From Burkholderia sp. PAMC 26561 (lineage in GTDB: Bacteria; Pseudomonadota; Gammaproteobacteria; Burkholderiales; Burkholderiaceae), in the NCBI RefSeq assembly GCF_001557535.2, contig NZ_CP014311.1, positions 1 to 64,000 of the forward strand: 64,000 bases of DNA. Direction: 5' to 3'. Positions 8,227 to 16,493 of this stretch are shown here, one piece after another (position 1 is the stretch's first letter; each line of letters starts with the position of its first letter). The position numbers and the translations under genes are program-made. The notes beneath the pieces were generated by a model. That model worked only from the letters and a program-made list of their open reading frames with translations, was not told the origin of the DNA and did no database searches.

Positions 8227-9561
8227 ATGCTAAAAACCGACGCTTCCGCACAGTCCCAACCGTCGCATTTCCCAAGCGACGAGTACGTTATTTCTATCCT
8301 AGCGGAGCGAGTGGATTTGCGGGAGCAAAGTGTCGGCCTTGTGGTTGGGATGATTGAAGGCAACAAGCGACGTATCCTGAGTTACGGCCGACACAGCGTC
8401 GATGACTTCCGTGTTCCCAACGGCGACTCCGTGTTTGAGATTGGCTCGATCACCAAAGTTTATACAAGCTTGCTACTCGCCGATATGGTGAGGAAAGGAG
8501 AAGCAAGATTAGACGAACCAGTTGAGGACCTGCTCCCATCCGGCGTCGTCGTACCGCAACGCAACGGGCAGAAAATCACCCTGCAGCATTTAGCTATGCA
8601 TTTGTCGGGCCTTCCAAGAATGCCAGACAACTTCAATAGCGAGGGCCCAGACCCTTTTCGGAACTACACTGCTGAAGCGCTGTACCAGTTCCTTGCCAGT
8701 CATGAGCTCACACGTGATATCGACACCGAACATGAATATTCAAATCTCGGCGCGGGGCTTTTGGGACATGCCTTGGCATGTCGTGCTGGTAGAGATTATG
8801 AAAGCCTGCTTCGGGAGCGCGTAATCATACCGTTGGGGTTAAACAGCACATCAATTGCGCCGTCCGGTTCGATGGGTGGCCGTCTGGTCCCCGGACACGA
8901 TGCTGAGATGAAGGCTGTTCCTGGTTGGAACCTCGGTCCGTCAGTGTTAGCGGGCGCCGGTGCCTTGCGCTCTACGGTAAACGACCAACTGACTCTGATC
9001 GAGACGATTTTTGGAGAACGCAAGTCAAATCTTGACGATGCGGTTCAAGACACGCTGATCTATCGACGGCGTATTGCTGATAACGATGTTGTGCTCGGAT
9101 GGGGATCCCAAACGGTTGGCAACGATCAGATGTTCGGCCACGATGGCGGGACAGCGGGCTATCGCTCTATGCTTCTGTTTTTCCGTCGAGCGCGGGTCGG
9201 CGTGGTGTTGCTGTCCAATGCTGCTGCTGAGGTGGGCGACATCGCACATCATCTTTTAGATCCGAGTAAGCCGCTTACCAAGGCAAGACTAGTCGTTTCA
9301 ATCGATCCGACCATCTTGAACTCATACGCTGGCCGTTATGAATTGCGATCGGATTTCGTGATCACCATAGTCGCACGGGAGCATCATTTAGTCGCGCAGG
9401 CTACTGGTCAAAGCCCATTCGACCTCTTCCCGGAGGACGATCAAAACTTCTTTGCAAGATTCGACGTTCAAATCACTTTCAACTTAAGCGCAGACGGCGT
9501 TGTCCATTCAATGACATTGCATCAGCATCGAAAGGATTTTGAGTTGCAGAAGCTTGGATGA
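8227..9561 (+). CDS. Serine hydrolase of the beta-lactamase / penicillin-binding-protein fold
   Basis: 444 residues from ATG 8227 (GAGGG 5 nt upstream). All three active-site motifs of the class C-type family are visible: S-x-x-K as SITK (about residue 74, FEIGSITKVYTSLLLA), Y-x-N as YSN (about 170), and H-x-G as HDGGTAG (about 304). The last 100 residues look like the DUF3471-type domain seen in this family (YAGRYEL...FDLFPE...FFARF). There is no signal peptide, which is unusual for a true beta-lactamase, so an esterase or peptidase role is more likely than antibiotic resistance. Likely cargo. Confidence 0.85.
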   Translation: MLKTDASAQSQPSHFPSDEYVISILAERVDLREQSVGLVVGMIEGNKRRILSYGRHSVDDFRVPNGDSVFEIGSITKVYTSLLLADMVRKGEARLDEPVEDLLPSGVVVPQRNGQKITLQHLAMHLSGLPRMPDNFNSEGPDPFRNYTAEALYQFLASHELTRDIDTEHEYSNLGAGLLGHALACRAGRDYESLLRERVIIPLGLNSTSIAPSGSMGGRLVPGHDAEMKAVPGWNLGPSVLAGAGALRSTVNDQLTLIETIFGERKSNLDDAVQDTLIYRRRIADNDVVLGWGSQTVGNDQMFGHDGGTAGYRSMLLFFRRARVGVVLLSNAAAEVGDIAHHLLDPSKPLTKARLVVSIDPTILNSYAGRYELRSDFVITIVAREHHLVAQATGQSPFDLFPEDDQNFFARFDVQITFNLSADGVVHSMTLHQHRKDFELQKLG

Positions 9562-9992
9562 ATTCGCGGGAGGTTGTGAATCGCCGGCAATGGTGATTAA
9601 AAGACGGTATGAAATCGAAGCCATTTGACGGCTCGAATGAATGACCTGCAACTAGACTAGCCATACACCCGCGCTTCAGCGCATCGACGAAGGCCACAGA
9701 TGCCCAAGTTGACAATTCTAAGCCGCCCGCCCCACCGATCCGCTGCTGCTTTTGGCGCAACGGTCAATGTTTGCAAGGAAACAAGATAGAACCGTTCGCG
9801 CCGCTTTATGCGCGAGCTGCTTGGTCCTTGATCTGATCCCGAAAAGCCTCACTGCTGCTCCTGTAAAGCCTCACCTATCGTTGTTCTGGTCCATCCCTCG
9901 CGGGATGGGCTGGATCACGACCTATCTCAGTCGTCGCAACTCGACTAGCTAGCGCGCACGCCGCACATCCTTTTCCCTAATCTGCTTTGCTG
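9562..9992. other. Intergenic region with one hairpin
   Basis: No gene seen. A 7-bp hairpin, CCATCCC/GGGATGG with loop TCGC, lies at 9891-9908, preceded by TAAAG at 9863, a possible diverged promoter like those of the leader family. Confidence 0.4.
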
Positions 9993-10041
9993 AAAAAAGC
10001 CGTTCGCCGAGCTCGACCGCTCGCACTCGGACGGCTTTTTT
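9993..10041 (+). terminator. Bidirectional intrinsic terminator
   Basis: A-run, GCCGT, then CCGAG pair with CTCGG, ACGGC and a T-run; a 3-nt bulge interrupts the stem. It lies 63 bp before the primase start. Confidence 0.75.
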
Positions 10042-10057
10042 GAGCACGGTTTTTACC

Positions 10058-10076
10058 GCCTGTTCAGGCATCGACC
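10058..10076 (+). promoter_or_regulatory. Stem-loop plus ATCGACC leader element, variant
   Basis: Stem GCCTG/CAGGC with a 2-nt loop, directly followed by ATCGACC. It differs from the other copies in its stem sequence and in following, not preceding, a terminator. No -10 is visible at the usual distance. Confidence 0.4.
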
Positions 10077-10104
10077 CTCAACCACACCAATCCTGGAGTG
10101 ACCA

Positions 10105-11199
10105 ATGAATGTAAAGGACATCAAGCTGTCCCCGGAACAGTGGCTTGCGTTGCTCCAGCGGTATGGAGTTCCGGCAAGCTCGCTGAACGGGAAGGGCGCA
10201 CCCTGTCCCATCTGTGGCGGTACCGACCGCTTCACCTATGACAACAAGCGTGGCCGCGGTGATTGGGTATGCCGCAAGTGCAACGGCGGCGATCGGATGG
10301 CTGGTGATGGTTACCAGTTGATTTGTCGATCCGCCGGACTGTCGTTTCGAGAACTGATGGTTGAGCTCGAGGGTGGCACATTGGCGGAATCCCAGCGGCA
10401 GGCCAAGCGCATGCCGACGTCACCAGCGCCGAGCCAAAAGCGAAAGGTTGACCCTGCCTGGGCCCAGAAGCATCTCGATTCGATGTGGGAGCGTGCAGTC
10501 CGCATCGGTTTCGACAGTGCGGCCGCACGTTATCTACATTCGCGCGTTCCCGGATTGACCGTTGCGCCGTCACCGGCGCTTCGAATGGGGATGCTCGAGT
10601 ACCGGCACGAGAAAAAGGTGCTTGGCCAATGGCCGGGGATCCTGGCTCGCTTCACCTTGCCGGATAGTCAGCTTGGAACGTTGCATCGAACGTTTCTTGA
10701 CCGATCCAAGGCTGCGAAGGCCACCGTCGTGACTAACGATGGCGAGATTCTGGCGCCGAAGTTAAATGACGTGACACTGCGCCGACTCAACGGCGGCGCA
10801 GTCCGGCTGATGGATCCTGTTGACGGAGAGATCGGTGTAGCCGAAGGGATGGAAACTGCTTACGCGGCGCACATGCTATTCGGCGTGCCTGTGTGGTTCT
10901 GTCTCAATCGGGTTCTGCTGGCGGACTTTGTCGTGCCCGACGGACTGGGCATTCGCGTAGTTCACGTCTTCGCCGATTTTGATGCCGTTGACCCACGGAC
11001 CAGGAAGTCTCCAGGCGTCGACGCTGCATTGAAGCTGGCCAAGCGACTGAGGGCTGAAGGATTCACTGCGATCGTTCATCGACCGAAGAAGCGCGAAACC
11101 GATTTTGCGGACGAGTGGGCAGCATCACGAACGACGGTTTCACCGTTGATCGCGGTGCGTCCCGATGTGCAGACCCAGCATCACGGGTTAAGCATTTAG
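10105..11199 (+). CDS. DNA primase with zinc ribbon and TOPRIM domain
   Basis: 364 residues. Residues about 33-60 hold a primase-type zinc ribbon: CPICGG, then a short strand and CRKC. A P4-alpha-like middle follows. The TOPRIM domain is at about 240-330, with the catalytic Glu in GVAEGMETAYAA and the Asp pair in VHVFADFDAV. It would prime lagging-strand synthesis on the incoming strand or during plasmid replication. It lacks the helicase half found in P4 alpha protein, so it is a stand-alone primase. ATG at 10105 follows CTGGAG. Confidence 0.88.
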   Translation: MNVKDIKLSPEQWLALLQRYGVPASSLNGKGAPCPICGGTDRFTYDNKRGRGDWVCRKCNGGDRMAGDGYQLICRSAGLSFRELMVELEGGTLAESQRQAKRMPTSPAPSQKRKVDPAWAQKHLDSMWERAVRIGFDSAAARYLHSRVPGLTVAPSPALRMGMLEYRHEKKVLGQWPGILARFTLPDSQLGTLHRTFLDRSKAAKATVVTNDGEILAPKLNDVTLRRLNGGAVRLMDPVDGEIGVAEGMETAYAAHMLFGVPVWFCLNRVLLADFVVPDGLGIRVVHVFADFDAVDPRTRKSPGVDAALKLAKRLRAEGFTAIVHRPKKRETDFADEWAASRTTVSPLIAVRPDVQTQHHGLSI

Positions 11200-11238
11200 T
11201 TTTTTTCGGCGTTAGCGGCTGCATCATTTTATTTACCA

Positions 11239-11279
11239 CCCGGTGGGGATTCGTCCCTACCGGGCCGACATCCGCCCGG
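11239..11279 (+). promoter_or_regulatory. Four-part alternative-fold leader element, copy 2
   Basis: First hairpin CCCGGTGGGGA/TCCCTACCGGG with a TTCG loop (11239-11264). Its 3' arm overlaps CCGGGC (11260-11265), which can pair instead with GCCCGG (11274-11279), so the two hairpins exclude each other. The gene's GGGAG lies about 10 nt further on. Confidence 0.55.
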
Positions 11280-11302
11280 GTATTTCCAACTGGGAGAAAG
11301 TC

Positions 11303-11527
11303 ATGAGTTTTTGCGTGAAGGTCGGTCGGTTTGAGATAGTTGCAACATCAGGCCGGGAAAACGGTTCATTGCCCGTCAGTAAGTCTGAAGCGGAAGAGTT
11401 CGATGTGTTCGAGCGCAAGCGGGCAGGTAGCGTGCAGCGCGCCCAACAGGGGCTCAATTTTGAAACGGCTGTGACGTACTGCGTCCAGCGAGTGGCGGGT
11501 GCAAAGGGAGAAATTCTTCTGCACTAG
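11303..11527 (+). CDS. Small hypothetical protein (74 aa)
   Basis: ATG at 11303 after CTGGGAG. The protein begins MSFCVKVGRFEIVATSGREN, a likely beta hairpin, followed by a charged helix. No recognised family. It has its own four-part leader and its own terminator, so it is one of the short cistrons of the leader family. The frame is open 60 bp further upstream, but that part is leader. Confidence 0.6.
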   Translation: MSFCVKVGRFEIVATSGRENGSLPVSKSEAEEFDVFERKRAGSVQRAQQGLNFETAVTYCVQRVAGAKGEILLH

Positions 11528-11535
11528 CGATAACG

Positions 11536-11566
11536 AAAAACCCGGCCAGTGTGCCGGGTTTTTTTT
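11536..11566 (+). terminator. Intrinsic terminator
   Basis: Stem CCCGGC/GCCGGG flanked by an A-run and eight T; loop CAGTGT. It ends the small gene and is nearly the same as the terminators at 28457 and 53522. Confidence 0.88.
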
Positions 11567-11591
11567 CGCCTATACGGTTTGGATTGGTCTT

Positions 11592-11831
11592 CTAGATGCG
11601 AAGAAAGACCGCCACGAACAGCATCATCGCGAAGAGCAATTTGATGAAAAGCAGTGTCGGTTTGAACATGCCAAACAGCAACCACGCAGCGATAAAACAC
11701 CCTCCAGCAATCGAGTTCCAAAAGGGCGTCGACGGGCACACGCTCAAATTGCAAAGAAACAAGACAAGGCAAAGGACACCGAGGATACCCCTCTGGTAGA
11801 CACGCTCAAGGCTCAAAAATCGATTAAGCAT
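11592..11831 (-). CDS. Small membrane protein (79 aa)
   Basis: Two membrane segments (residues about 15-33 and 40-75). Its start overlaps the end of the 50-codon gene to its right by 8 nt, so the two are translated together. No family recognised. The pair lies beyond the parM-type operon in the same direction. Confidence 0.55.
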   Translation of the reverse strand: MLNRFLSLERVYQRGILGVLCLVLFLCNLSVCPSTPFWNSIAGGCFIAAWLLFGMFKPTLLFIKLLFAMMLFVAVFLRI

Positions 11832-11976
11832 CGCTGTTCCCCTTGGCTGCCTTCATTTTGATGCCGCGCCACAGCAGAACCGCAGCTTCCAGCAGTGCTA
11901 CGCCCGCCAAGACGAGAAGCCAGAAGCGCACCGCGCGGGTCCAATCGAGTTGCATGAGGGTATCGACTATGGTCAT
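11824..11976 (-). CDS. Very small membrane protein (50 aa)
   Basis: Begins MTIVDTLMQLDWTRAVRFW; ATG at 11976-11974 with GGAGCAACTCA upstream. One membrane helix (VRFWLLVLAGVALLEAAVLL) and a basic tail. A competing 80-codon frame on the same strand has poor composition; this reading is better because of its ribosome site and membrane helix. Confidence 0.55.
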   Translation of the reverse strand: MTIVDTLMQLDWTRAVRFWLLVLAGVALLEAAVLLWRGIKMKAAKGNSDA

Positions 11977-12103
11977 TGAGTTGCTCCTTCGTGTTGGCGG
12001 CTTGCCTTGTTGCGTTAGCCGATGACTTATATTGACAGTTCGGTAGGGTAGTCAAGTCGTTACAAAACCGATCGATGCTGGCACTGCATATTGACGATTG
12101 CTG

Positions 12104-12442
12104 CTAAAAATTTGCGAACTGGTCTGCGATTTCATCTACCAGGAACGCCGGCGTTTCTGCGACGGTCGCGGCAGCTGGCGAGTGCGCTTGGTCTAAGGCT
12201 GTTGCCATGTTCACAGCGGGCGTTATCTCGTTTGTTTCTCGCAATGGGCTTTCCCACGTGACATGATCAGCCGTCGCAGTGCCAGTCACCGTCACGGTAT
12301 TCCTCGCGCGCACGGCCGCGCTCGCGATCGACCGGAATGCTCCCGCGCGCAGGCGCGCATTGTCGAACTGAGAGAGGTAGGCGAAAAGATCGGGGTCTAT
12401 CGCTTCGTTGAGGGTGATTTTCACCAGCATCTTGCCGTTCAT
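12104..12442 (-). CDS. Probable partner protein of the ParM-type segregation ATPase
   Basis: 112 residues, start overlapping the stop of the ParM-type gene (ATGA). The N-terminal half (MLVKITLNEAIDPDLFAYL) looks like a short strand plus helices, with the Arg/Ala-rich NARLRAGAFRSIASAAVRARN; the second half is low-complexity Ala/Thr. In ParMRC and StbABC loci the actin-like gene is followed by a small DNA-binding adaptor, and this gene has that place and size. I see no sequence proof that it binds DNA. Confidence 0.6.
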   Translation of the reverse strand: MNGKMLVKITLNEAIDPDLFAYLSQFDNARLRAGAFRSIASAAVRARNTVTVTGTATADHVTWESPLRETNEITPAVNMATALDQAHSPAAATVAETPAFLVDEIADQFANF

Positions 12443-13458
12443 GCGAGTGCTCCCGCCGGTTTGCGCTCCCGGATAAGCGCTGCTTCACCAATAATAAGGA
12501 AGCCTTTCACGTTGGCATAGCAGGGTGCTGCAAGGACGTCGAGCGGGACACGCTGGAACGCAGCTTGAATCGCCGGCTCATAAAGTGCAGCGCCGCCGCC
12601 TGTCAAGACGATCGACCGCAGATCCGCGGTACGACCAACGCGGTTCTGCATCTCCTTGACGGTCGCAAGGATGACCGCTTGTGACTGTTTAACAAGCGGC
12701 GCCAGTTCAATGTCTTTGCCATAGAAAAGAAACGGTTTGTTTTCGCGTAAGCACTTGTCGATCCGTTCGATGTCGCTCACGGTGTCGCCCTCGTTACTTG
12801 AGATGAGGGAGGCGATGCGCTGATAGATCTGAGACGCCCCGCCCGGCGCTCCGCCGCTTCGGCGGTCGTTCATCGTGAAGCCATTCGCTACTACCCAATC
12901 GGTCGTGAAATAGCCAACATCGATAACAAGGTGCGCGTTCTCGCGATCGAAGCGACTGCCGCCGTATTCGGAAAAAGAAACTAGGGAGCCGAGTGGCTGC
13001 GGGATAACCTTGACGGCACCGATGCGCACCGGCCCATGGCCGAAGTCATGAGTTCCAGTAAATGCCGTTTTGAGTTCGCTCGAATGCCGGGTGATCGTAT
13101 GCACTGGCAAGCCAAGAACGAGAAGTTCGACATCATCGACCCCAGCGAAATGCAGCGAGCCACCAAGCAGCGCAGCGTAATTGGGCGTCAAGCAAAAGTC
13201 TTCTGACAACGTCCGTCCGGCGTTGCCATATGCAGATGAGATGTCCACACCTGGGCCAACTTCGTATGCCGTCCCGCCGACCCTGATTGGAGCAACCTTG
13301 CGCGATGCGACGATGCCTTGGCCGTATGCCGAGACGGCGTCGTCCACCGCGATCGGTGTGAGCGACGGAAACATTTGCGTCGCTATGTCAGACCCCATTC
13401 GGAATGCGCTTTTTGTGTTTCCGTAGCCGACGTCGATTGCGAATACTGATGACTTCAT
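12439..13458 (-). CDS. parM: ParM/StbA-type plasmid segregation ATPase (PRTRC protein D type)
   Basis: 339 residues, actin-like fold. Phosphate 1 motif is AIDVGYGNTKSAFR at the N-terminus; phosphate 2 is VIDVGYFTTDWVV around residue 190; the adenosine motif is VLTGGGAALY around 290. Such proteins form filaments that push plasmid copies apart. Members that go with the PRTRC cluster are called protein D; here it lies 19 kb from the rest of the cluster. Divergent upstream repeats (13495-13640) are the expected centromere and operator. Confidence 0.88.
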   Translation of the reverse strand: MKSSVFAIDVGYGNTKSAFRMGSDIATQMFPSLTPIAVDDAVSAYGQGIVASRKVAPIRVGGTAYEVGPGVDISSAYGNAGRTLSEDFCLTPNYAALLGGSLHFAGVDDVELLVLGLPVHTITRHSSELKTAFTGTHDFGHGPVRIGAVKVIPQPLGSLVSFSEYGGSRFDRENAHLVIDVGYFTTDWVVANGFTMNDRRSGGAPGGASQIYQRIASLISSNEGDTVSDIERIDKCLRENKPFLFYGKDIELAPLVKQSQAVILATVKEMQNRVGRTADLRSIVLTGGGAALYEPAIQAAFQRVPLDVLAAPCYANVKGFLIIGEAALIRERKPAGALA

Positions 13459-13494
13459 GCTCTCTCCAGAGTAGGGGTTAGTTGCCGCAGCTGC

Positions 13495-13640
13495 TGGGCC
13501 ACTTATTGGGCACTTAAGTGCCCAAAGGAAAGGTTAGACAACCACTTGGGCACTTATTGGGCCAAAATGTGGCCCAACGGTTTGATCCGCACTTGGGGTT
13601 TGCCAAGCTTGGCCTCTTAAGTGCCCAAAATGTGGCCCAA
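13495..13640. repeat. Repeated TTGGGCAC / TGTGGCCCAA sites upstream of parM (putative centromere-operator)
   Basis: Within 146 bp there are two copies of TTGGGCACTTA, two of AAGTGCCCAA, and two of AAATGTGGCCCAA, plus partial TTGGGCC units. The centre 13508-13523 is a perfect 16-bp palindrome, GGGCACTTAAGTGCCC. The third cluster at 13616-13640 repeats the second one. They begin 37 bp before the parM start, as for parC/stbC loci where the adaptor binds repeats. Confidence 0.75.
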
Positions 13641-13757
13641 GCAATTACGGTGATCTAACTTTAACGGCCTGCGCAGCATGTCAAGGATCGAAAAGCTAAC
13701 TACATTTACCTACCTTTTGAAGCCGCCTATTCATCAAGGTCCGGTTATTCTCCTTTT

Positions 13758-13866
13758 CATACCCCGCGCGTTCTGCGCATCGACCTCCAAGTTTGACCAT
13801 CGAGGGCCTCGCTTTGCCTAGCGAAAAGCTCTTCTGTCCTGGCTCCAAGTTGTTGGGGCTTTTTTC
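13758..13866 (+). ncRNA. Candidate small RNA (about 105 nt) made of promoter, stem-loop and terminator
   Basis: A -10-like TATTCT (13746-13751) is followed 14 nt later by the GCGC stem-loop and ATCGACC (13766-13785), and then at 13842-13865 by an intrinsic terminator (GCTCCAA/TTGGGGC, loop GTTG, six T). No reading frame or ribosome site lies between. It carries CTCCAAGTT twice (13786 and 13844), complementary to the TTGGAG ribosome sites of several leader-family genes. Confidence 0.45.
13766..13784 (+). promoter_or_regulatory. GCG stem-loop plus ATCGAC element, copy 2
   Basis: Stem GCGC/GCGC with loop GTTCT, then ATCGAC. -10-like TATTCT is 14 nt upstream. This copy does not lead to a gene. 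Confidence 0.6.
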
Positions 13867-14106
13867 TGATTCGAATCAAGTACACAGTGGTCAAAGTTGA
13901 GGACCACTGGACAGCGATATCCATTAGGTTTGCGGGCAGTTCGGCCCCTGTAAGTGAGTTGAGACACTGTGTATGCGGACACCTCGGACATTTTCCGGGT
14001 TCGCATCGACAGCACTCAAGCTCACATGGACACATCCTTTCAGCATACGAAGCTGGGCGCGTTACGCGAAGTCCGACACACGGCGACTGAGTGAACGTGC
14101 TTGGGG

Positions 14107-14277
14107 ATGGGGGCATCGGCAATCCAGGTAACGGATTGGCTGAACCCTGTACGGAAGACGAACGGTAGGCGCAGCCGGAGAAAGAAATGCGCAAAAAGTA
14201 TTACCGAGCAAATGGCCAAGGTGTGTGCGGAGCGCGAGCAACGCGTGAGCACGCAAACGACGCAGAAAGGCGTCTAG
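14107..14277 (+). CDS. Possible small basic protein (56 aa)
   Basis: Starts MGASAIQVTDWLNPVRKTNG and ends TQTTQKGV. It is basic (RRSRRKK) and its second half is a helical Glu/Lys/Arg stretch (ITEQMAKVCAEREQRV), more protein-like than other frames here. The ribosome site is weak (TTGGGG next to the ATG). Confidence 0.35.
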   Translation: MGASAIQVTDWLNPVRKTNGRRSRRKKCAKSITEQMAKVCAEREQRVSTQTTQKGV

Positions 14278-14700
14278 GCCGGCGCGGTAGCCGCAGCAGC
14301 CGCCTAGCCGGGTCGCGGAGCGAAATGCTCTGCTTACCTGACCAGCGATGCAGCACGCCGTACCGAGCGACAGTGATCCCGCAACGCGGGGCCGGTTCGA
14401 TAGGGCGGGTGCAGCAACTTCGCGGGCGATCTTCACGCGGGAGCGTGATGGATTGGCAGCAGGCAGCAGGACAGTCGAACACGTTTCTTCCACGTGTTGG
14501 GTTGATCGAATGGAATCGCTAAAGAACAGGAAGGTAAGACCCGGCGGGGTACGCAACGCGCAGCGCGATACAGATACGACGGGGATAGGCTCCAGTCGAT
14601 TCTCGCGAAGCGCACCGAGGCAGAGAGCGTGACGGCCGCCGAGCAATGGGTGGTTGGGCTGAGATCAACAACGGACGATAGGTTTTGGGGAGGGCGCTTT

Positions 14701-14793
14701 ATGCAGATCAGCAATCGTAAGGGCAGGAGGTTTTCGGCGCGTTGGCTGATCGCGTCGGCCGTGCTCGGCGCGTCAGTACGGACGGAGGCCTAA
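14701..14793 (+). CDS. Possible 30-aa leader peptide of the recombinase gene
   Basis: MQISNRKGRRFSARWLIASA and ten further residues, ending three bases before the recombinase ATG. GGGAGGG lies 7 nt upstream of its start. The recombinase ribosome site CGGAGG is inside this frame, so translation could couple the two. Evidence is positional only. Confidence 0.3.
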   Translation: MQISNRKGRRFSARWLIASAVLGASVRTEA

Positions 14794-14796
14794 TCG

Positions 14797-15942
14797 ATGT
14801 CGGCCATTTTGAATGTATCCGCAATCCTGAAGAGCTATCGCTTTCCGCCCGATTTCCGCGGTGCGTTTGAGCGATTGTTCCTCGATAACGTGAATCGAGT
14901 CCATAGCCGCACGCGGATCAGTGCAAAGGCGCTTTCGATCAAGACGCAGGAGTACCGCATGCGAAAGCTGTGCCGTTCGTTCGAGGAACTTCGCGAGAAC
15001 GGCTACGCGCTTCAAAGTCCGTATTCGCTTAAAGGCAAACACATTCAAGCGCTTGTCGATTTGTGGGTTAAGGACGGCCAATCGGGCGGGACAATAGAAA
15101 ACAAGCTCACGTATTTTCGAGCGCTCGCCGAGTGGATGGGTAAATCCGGCCTGGTCGGCGCGCTGTCGGATTATGCGGACAGAAAAGCGCTCGGGCTCGT
15201 CAGGTCCTATGTCGCGCTGTGCGACAAATCCTGGGAAGGAAACGGGGTAGATGCGGTAGCCAAAATCGAGGAAATTGCTTTGACAAACGTCAACGTTGCT
15301 ATGCAGTTGAAGTTGCAGGCCACATTCGGTTTGCGAGTTGAAGAAAGCTTCATGCTCCGCCCTACTGAGGCCATTCGCGACGCGGCCTTCTTGGCGGTCG
15401 TTCGCGGAACAAAGGGCGGCAGAGCCCGAGAGGTGCCGTTGGAATTTAAGTTTGCCGTCCTCGAAGAAGCTGCGCGAGTGACGAATCCCTATACGGGTTC
15501 AATGATGCCGCATGGCAGGACGATGGCGCAGTGGAGGAATCACTACTACTACGTTCTCCAATGTCACGGAGTGACAGAAGATGGGATCGGCGTAACCAGT
15601 CACGGCCTGCGGCACCAATATCTTCAACAGTTGTATGAGCGCCTGACGAGTGTTCCTGCGCCGATCAAGGGCGCGCTCGAGCGCGTTGACCGGGAGACGC
15701 ATCGTGCAGCTATTCAACGTGTTGTGGAAGCTGCGGGACACAGTCGCGCAACGAAGGCAAACGCCTATCTATCAACTCATCGGATACAGGCGGCAGCGCA
15801 GGTGCCAAAGGTCTCGCTCGAACAAGCGACGGCGGCGCTCATCACGACAGGCGGGAACAAGAGTCACGCGGCGGCTGCCTTGGGAATCTCCCGGCAGGCG
15901 CTTTATCGGGTATTGGCCGGAACGGACTGGTCCGGCTCGTAG
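14797..15942 (+). CDS. Tyrosine recombinase / integrase with C-terminal Fis-type helix-turn-helix
   Basis: 381 residues. Catalytic residues are visible in order: Arg in GLRVEES (about 180), Lys in RGTKGGRAREVP, H-x-x-R as SHGLRHQ (about 269-272), His in AAGHSRATKAN (about 315) and the Tyr in AYLSTHR (about 323). After the nucleophile there is an extra 55-residue tail with a Fis-like helix-turn-helix, NKSHAAAALGISRQALYRVL. The N-terminal part is a SAM-like core-binding region. Such plasmid integrases may resolve dimers or insert an element; no att sites are seen. Confidence 0.88.
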   Translation: MSAILNVSAILKSYRFPPDFRGAFERLFLDNVNRVHSRTRISAKALSIKTQEYRMRKLCRSFEELRENGYALQSPYSLKGKHIQALVDLWVKDGQSGGTIENKLTYFRALAEWMGKSGLVGALSDYADRKALGLVRSYVALCDKSWEGNGVDAVAKIEEIALTNVNVAMQLKLQATFGLRVEESFMLRPTEAIRDAAFLAVVRGTKGGRAREVPLEFKFAVLEEAARVTNPYTGSMMPHGRTMAQWRNHYYYVLQCHGVTEDGIGVTSHGLRHQYLQQLYERLTSVPAPIKGALERVDRETHRAAIQRVVEAAGHSRATKANAYLSTHRIQAAAQVPKVSLEQATAALITTGGNKSHAAAALGISRQALYRVLAGTDWSGS

Positions 15943-16493
15943 TGACATTTGGCAGTTATGCAAGCGCCGACCATTGACCTTTGTTGAGCGTCAGGCGGGG
16001 CGACAGGTTGCGAGTGTTTATAAACGACAGCGGAGCTGCGTTTGCGACTGTTACATCAACAAATAGGATTCGAAAATCGAGGTTGTACTCGTTTTGTGAG
16101 ATCCGCTTTAGATCGAACTGCTGCGATCGGAATTTTTGGTCGCTCGCCGTTTTGGCGCGGAGTTGGTTCGTTTTTGGTTCGTTTGTAACACCCCCGGGGT
16201 CCGAAATATTAGTCGCGTATTTTCAAACACTTAGAAGGTTTCGACTCTTTGGGAGGGGCTATACGCCGTATAAGGGGGCGAAAAAAGCCGCCTGGACCGC
16301 CCCTACGGCAATTGATAGGGCGTATCAACTTGTCTGGTGCAATGGAAAGTGAGATCCGTGCTAGATAAGTGAAAACGACGTGATTGTCAGCGATCCAAAT
16401 ATGGGAGAGTTTATTGGCCGGTGTTGGCCTGGCCGAACGCGGAAATACTTGTTGAACAGGGGACCACCTGTTGACGCTATGTCGGTTTTCACC
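15943..16493. other. Intergenic region with a shared palindromic operator
   Basis: About 550 bp between the recombinase and the convergent CoiA-like gene. The only strong signal is the palindrome at 16252-16278, also found before the type IV secretion operon. The first part is AT-richer with TTGGTTCG/TTCGTTTT repeats near 16160-16190. No gene supported. Confidence 0.45.
16252..16278. promoter_or_regulatory. TATACGCCGTATAA palindrome, copy 1
   Basis: GAGGGGCTATACGCCGTATA followed by AGGGGGC. The complement of the site at 54743-54768 agrees over about 25 bases with few differences. A likely operator for a regulator that also controls transfer genes. Confidence 0.55.

Larger units (their letters stand above)
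13867..14796. other. Hairpin-dense, poorly coding region before the recombinase
   Basis: Over 900 bp with no long gene. Many local inverted repeats are visible: GACGC/GCGTC at 14259-14274, CCCGC/GCGGG near 14379, and the 7-bp AACACGT/ACGTGTT at about 14478-14498. Short frames with acceptable starts occur one after another (14107, 14701, and 11-65 codon frames between), but none is clearly coding. It could be an origin, an oriT region or a structured RNA; I see no group I or II intron or RNase P core. Confidence 0.4.

Noticed and set aside
13495..13640. Replication iterons
   Set aside because: The repeats have no Rep gene nearby and are mixed in orientation, unlike iterons; a partition site upstream of parM explains them better.
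14062..14646. A 194-codon minus-strand frame in the hairpin-rich region
   Set aside because: Composition is Arg/Cys/Leu/Ser-rich with no domain or ribosome site; it looks like a chance frame in GC-rich DNA.
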